Assembly (NCBI GenBank): GCA_032358255.1
Contig: JAULBX010029522.1
Coordinates: 1-21,553, forward strand
DNA: 21,553 nt
Direction: 5' to 3'
Source of the DNA: Heterotrichella gracilis
Lineage: Eukaryota; Sar; Xanthophyceae; Tribonematales; Xanthonemataceae
Shown: positions 17,958 through 21,553 of the stretch, piece after piece
How the letters are laid out: each line of letters opens with the position of its first letter
Position numbering within the stretch: the first letter of the stretch is position 1
Notes under the pieces: generated by a model
What the model was told of the DNA's origin: nothing
The model's database searches: none
The model's input: the letters and a program-made list of their open reading frames with translations, nothing else
Program-made: the position numbers and the translations under genes

Positions 17958-20900
17958 ATGAGCCTCGCAGCAGTCCGGCTGGGCGCAGCCACACGGGGCA
18001 CCAGCAGGTGTGGAAACCCTAAGCTTGCAACCCTAAACCCTAAGCTCGCTGGGTACTCCAGCACGTATGCATGCATACACATATCTGCTGTAGTTTGCAC
18101 CATGGATTCCTCCTTGCCCTTAGGTTTTCCTTTCCAATAGCTGCTCAGTGCAAAGCCTCGCAAAGTGGTCAAGTCTTGAGGGCTGTGTTGGGCCATTTCC
18201 AAACAAGTGATTAGTCGGAAGTGTCCTACTTTTGTTTTTGGGTTTCTCGTATTGCCTGTGTCTTTCCCTTGCTCGTTTTCGCAATTGTGCGCCACAGAAG
18301 AAAAGGCGGAAGAAACAAAAATGGTACGTTAAAGTAAGCTAGCACGTATTTCCTACAAGAGAGGCCTTCTTCCTGTTCCCTAAAACAGGATACAAAATGT
18401 CTTATTGTTGTTTTTCTCTCCCCTTGCAGTGTGGCCGCACCCTCCAGGCAAGGTACCCCTGTGTGGCCAGGGGGCTGCCCTCCCCGCCGTGGACCTCGTA
18501 ACGCCCACCCCGCCAGGTTCACCCCCCTGGCGGCAGGAAATGGGGAGGAGAGCAAAGAAGGTGCACAGCCAGGTGGGTGCTGGGTGATATTACACAAATT
18601 CTGGTGAAATTGTGATTGCACCACCATTGCCGCAATGGAATGGAAACCTTGCATACCATGCAGAAGTTTGCAGTTCTAAGATTTTCTTGATCACTGCATG
18701 GTTCGGGGCGAAGCTATGGCAACATGGTGCATACTTGGTAGTTTTACATGCTGCTGGTGACCATTCATTGCGATACATCGAGGGGCTGTACTGTAGGGAG
18801 ATGGAGAGGCGTGCGGGTCAAAATGCCAGGGGGCTCTACACTGCAACCGTTGCATCACAGATCCCCTCGCGCCTGTTTCAAATGTGACTCGGGGGCCAAT
18901 TGTGCTGTTCTGTGGCGCAGGGGGCGACATTGATGTGCCAATCACCTTCACAGAGTCAGTCACCTCCACACGCAGCGGCAGCTCGGGGGGGAGCAAGTCA
19001 GGGCGGAAGACAAAGGCACAAAAACAGGTGCGCTGCAATGCAAAGAAGATTGGCCAATATATTTCTATATGCCTGCACCCTACCTAGGGCATGCTGGTGG
19101 TTGTGCATGTGTGCAGCTCCTACGTTGGTGCGGAGAATCAGGGCAAGGGGATGAGCATGCCAACTTGTGTGTGTGCGAATGTGTGCAGGCTCCCAAGGTG
19201 CCCGATGCCGATGCTGCTGCGGCTGAGGCGGTGCAGTCAGCAATGGACCAGGTGGAGACGTCAATGGTGCGCAGGGACTGAACCCTAAATCCTAAATCGT
19301 GAAATTTGAACCCTAAATCCTCCAGCAACGGACTAGTCAATGGAATGTCGGTGGAGTGGGTAGGAGGGATGAAAAAACCCTTGAAAATTTCGTTTCTGAT
19401 GCCATTTGCACAAAATCACAGGCCAGTGTGGCAACCCTTATTTATGTACTGTGCTATCTCAAGCGCCGCATGCTTGCAACCCCCTCCCCTCCTGAACTCT
19501 CTCCCATCTTCCCCTTCAGGGCAAGGTTCAGGCCAGCGTGCGCAAGGCCGATGCCGACGTGACCCAGGCAATCGAGTCAGCTTCCTCTGAGATGCAGAAC
19601 CGGCTGGCTGAGAGCTATGACGACACGCGGGACAAGATACTGGCGTCACAGGAGGTGAGGGCACAGGAAAACCCTACGCAAGGGTTTGGGCGTATAGCGG
19701 GTAACAAACATAAGAATGATGAAATTAAATTAACATAATCAATGTTCAAAAGAATACACTGTCTCGCCTCACATATATGCTTGCGTCGGTTGAGGAAGGG
19801 GCAGACTGCGAGATTTATTTGATTTAATGGTATTATGCACCGGTGGCAGGCATGGAGGCCTGTGCACCTATCCCATGCACCGATCCCACGCATGCACTGA
19901 CTGATCACAGGTCCCAATCATATGCACTCATCTCATGCACCCCATCCCACACATCCATCCCACACATGCAGAACCTGGCAGCAAAACTGCGAGCAGAGGG
20001 CTCCAGCACAGACGCACCCTGGGCTGGGGAAGGCCCCACTCCTCCTGGGCCAGGGGAGGAGGATTCGCCTGTCATTGACGTCACCGTGGGCCCTGCTGAC
20101 GTGGCATCGGTGGCCGATGATGTGGCGGCCAGGACCACCAGCGTGGCCTTTGTGGCGGACGCCACCGGTGACGTGGCGGTTGTCTCCACCGGCGATGTGG
20201 CAACGAAGGGTCCCGATGTGGTGTTTGTGGCGGGCGATTCTGGGGATGTGGAGGTGGTGACTACTGGTGATGTGGCGGAGGAGATAGGGGATGATGTTGC
20301 GGCGGCCGCGGGCGATGTTGCTGACGTGGCAGCCGGAGCCGCTGCTGACGTGGCAGAGGGTGTTGCCGACGTGGCAGATGGCGTCGCTGACGCGGTGACT
20401 GATGCCGCTGACCTGGCGGAGGGTGTTGCTGACGTGGCGGTGGACGCCGCGGCTGACCTGGCGTCTGCGGCGGTGGATGTGGCGGACGATGCTGGCCAGG
20501 TGGCGGGGGGCATCGCTGACGTGGCGATGGATGCCGCCGCTGACGTGGCGTCCGCGACTGCCGATGCTGCCGTGGATGCTGCGGGCAGCGTGGAACGGGC
20601 GGTGGGCGAGGTGGCGGACAATGCGGCGGCTGCGGTGGGGGCTGTGGTGGGGGGCGTGGTGGATGGCGTGTCTGCGGGGGTGGATGCGGTTGCGGACAAC
20701 GGCGTTGCTGCGGCTGGGGCGCTGGCTGGTGCTGTGGATGGTGTGGCGGGGGCGAGGCCGACACCGGCTGTGAGCGAGTACTGGTGCGTGTGGGGTGTGG
20801 GGTGGGGTGGGGGTGGGGTGTGGGGTGCGAGTACTGGTGCATGATGGGGTGCAGGCTGTGACACGGCCATGTGATACACTTGCTGTGGTACAAGGCAGGC

Positions 20901-21336
20901 GGAGGCAGGGGTATAATTACTAAAACTAATCGTCAGTATAGTTAGCATACGCTTGGTGAAGGTGCATGTAGTATGGGCACGGGGTGGTAGGTGCACAACA
21001 GGGGTCAAGGCGCTTGCGGCACGAAGGAGGTTGCTGGATCGAGCCGGGTGATACTCACCCTCCCATCACCAAATCCTTCCCTCTCCCTCCCACCCACACC
21101 CCTCTCCTCCCCCTGCAGGGTTGCCCAGGGCGCGGGCCTGACCTCCCTCCCCCTCTCGCCCCCTCCCTCCACCCCTCCTGAGGAGCGCGCTACCTACCTC
21201 AAGCGCCGCCTGGTGCTGCTGCTGGCGGGGCTGGACAGGGGGGTGGCTGCAAGCGAGGAGCAGGGGAGGGCGGTGGATGCTGCGGCTCGCCAGCTGGAGG
21301 ATGCGGGGGTGGGGCTGTCGCTGACGTGGACACCAG
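17958..21336 (+). CDS. Probable plastid fibrillin / plastid-lipid-associated protein (PAP family) with long repetitive N-terminal region; 3' end outside window
   Basis: Fibrillins sit on plastoglobules and thylakoids and bind lipids. Seven exons: 17958-18007, 18430-18572, 18921-19027, 19189-19266, 19520-19654, 19972-20783 and 21119-21336; phases 2, 1, 0, 0, 0, 2 fit, giving 514 residues so far. The ATG has an in-frame TAG at 17940-17942 and good context (ACACC). Residues 1 to about 52 (MSLAAVRLGAATRGTS, then Arg/Pro/Ala up to FTPLAA) look like a chloroplast transit peptide. Residues about 101-185 are charged and predicted helical. Residues about 205-430 are an Ala/Val/Asp repeat. The last visible exon holds a PAP-like start: YLKRRLVLLLAGLDRGVAAS, then AVDAAARQLEDAG. 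The rest of the lipid-binding domain must lie to the right. PAP assignment rests on this short stretch. The repeat is unusual for the family. Confidence 0.75.
18014..18044 (+). repeat. Telomere-like patch at the start of fibrillin intron 1
   Basis: AAACCCTAAG and, ten bases later, AACCCTAAACCCTAAG lie six to 37 bases inside the intron. A similar patch lies at 19281-19320, about 14 bases inside intron 4. Confidence 0.8.
19107..19132 (+). repeat. Copy of the fibrillin exon 4 acceptor (19179)
   Basis: ATGTGTGCAG is identical at 19107-19116 and 19179-19188, and the bases that follow (CTCC, then GGTGC) match with small gaps. The offset is 72. The copy carries an intact AG and could compete as a 3' splice site. 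Confidence 0.5.
19419..19434 (+). repeat. Decayed copy of fibrillin exon 5 (19529-19545)
   Basis: Fifteen of 17 columns match (one gap) with a segment ten bases inside exon 5, 110 bases downstream. It lies in the intron 19267-19519. Confidence 0.45.
20086..20757 (+). repeat. Coding Ala/Val/Asp repeat (GCTGACGTGGC-type units)
   Basis: Units such as GCTGACGTGGC recur at least eight times with variants, encoding ADVA and related blocks. The later part (from about 20330) is Ala-rich with acidic residues every three to four positions and almost no Lys or Arg, as in acidic amphipathic helices. The earlier part alternates TGDVA and valine pairs. The reverse strand is also open, which is a by-product of the repeat. 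Confidence 0.8.
20792..20825 (+). other. G-rich tract, potential G-quadruplex, next to the exon 6 donor
   Basis: Six runs of four or five G separated by one to three bases start about eight bases after the 5' splice site of fibrillin exon 6, on the transcribed RNA's own strand. Confidence 0.75.
20827..20843 (+). repeat. Copy of the fibrillin exon 6 donor (20774-20790)
   Basis: Sixteen of 17 bases match, including the last ten exon bases and the GT of the donor; the copy has GTGCATG for GTGCGTG. The two sites are 53 bases apart and flank the G-rich tract. Confidence 0.75.
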
Positions 21337-21553
21337 GTAGGGGAGGGGACGGGACATGCATTTTAGTAGTATAAATTCAATGGAAGGTGTCCAATAATGC
21401 AGCTGGAATAATATAGAGAATTGTCTATTTTTCGTTCAGAAATTGAAATGAAATAGAAGGTAAATGATGTCTGTTGAACTCAGGGACATTAGGCTAAGCT
21501 GGTTGGGACATTTAGGACGTTTATCAGACGAACGGCTTCCTAAATGTATGGTG
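21337..21553 (+). other. Fibrillin intron, continuing past the right edge
   Basis: The stretch starts GTAGGG and is AT-rich. Three AG sites were tested as acceptors in the required phase; each meets a stop within a few codons, so the next exon is probably outside the window. Confidence 0.6.

Noticed and set aside
19905..21008. 367-codon open frame on the minus strand, Ala/Thr/Ser-rich
   Set aside because: It is the reverse of the GCTGACGTGGC repeat of the fibrillin gene, runs across that gene's intron, and shows no domain.

Overview
The window looks like nuclear DNA of a green alga (chlorophyte). Coding stretches are GC-rich and cut by many short GT-AG introns with C-rich 3' ends. There is a plant-type AP2 protein and a probable plastid fibrillin with a transit peptide. 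TGTAA motifs of the kind chlorophytes use for polyadenylation follow two of the genes, and telomere-like TTTAGGG patches are scattered through introns. Genus and class cannot be fixed from sequence alone.

Four genes were assembled by hand from splice sites and frame continuity. (1) 294-1693, plus strand: the last three exons of XPB/ERCC3, the TFIIH DNA helicase; the start lies off the left edge. (2) 5586-13813, minus strand: a 12-exon gene for a protein of about 1549 residues with eleven clear AP2 DNA-binding domains and one decayed one, far more than the one or two usual in plants. (3) 15018-16835, minus strand: a complete 4-exon gene of 209 residues matching TFIIIC subunit 6 (GTF3C6 family), an RNA polymerase III assembly factor. 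(4) 17958 to the right edge, plus strand: seven exons of a probable plastid fibrillin (PAP family) with a transit peptide, a predicted helical stretch and a long Ala/Val/Asp repeat before the start of the fibrillin domain.

The 3.9 kb between the convergent XPB and AP2 genes (1694-5585) holds 3' UTRs, small direct repeats and one doubtful pair of short exons. The AP2 gene has a 968-base first intron. TFIIIC6 and the fibrillin gene are divergent and share a 1.1 kb intergenic region (16836-17957) that should hold both promoters. The genes do not form a pathway: two act in general transcription and repair, one is probably a regulator, and one acts in the plastid.

The most unusual signal is in the introns. 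About nine of the roughly two dozen introns, spread over all four genes, hold a decayed copy of the edge of a neighbouring exon, often with its splice site, 31 to 207 bases from the real one. Many introns also carry telomere-like AAACCCTAA/TTTAGGG patches within about 60 bases of the 5' splice site. The second point of interest is the AP2 array: its intradomain introns fall at two recurrent places and are all phase 0, so that exons made of half-domains could be duplicated without breaking the frame.
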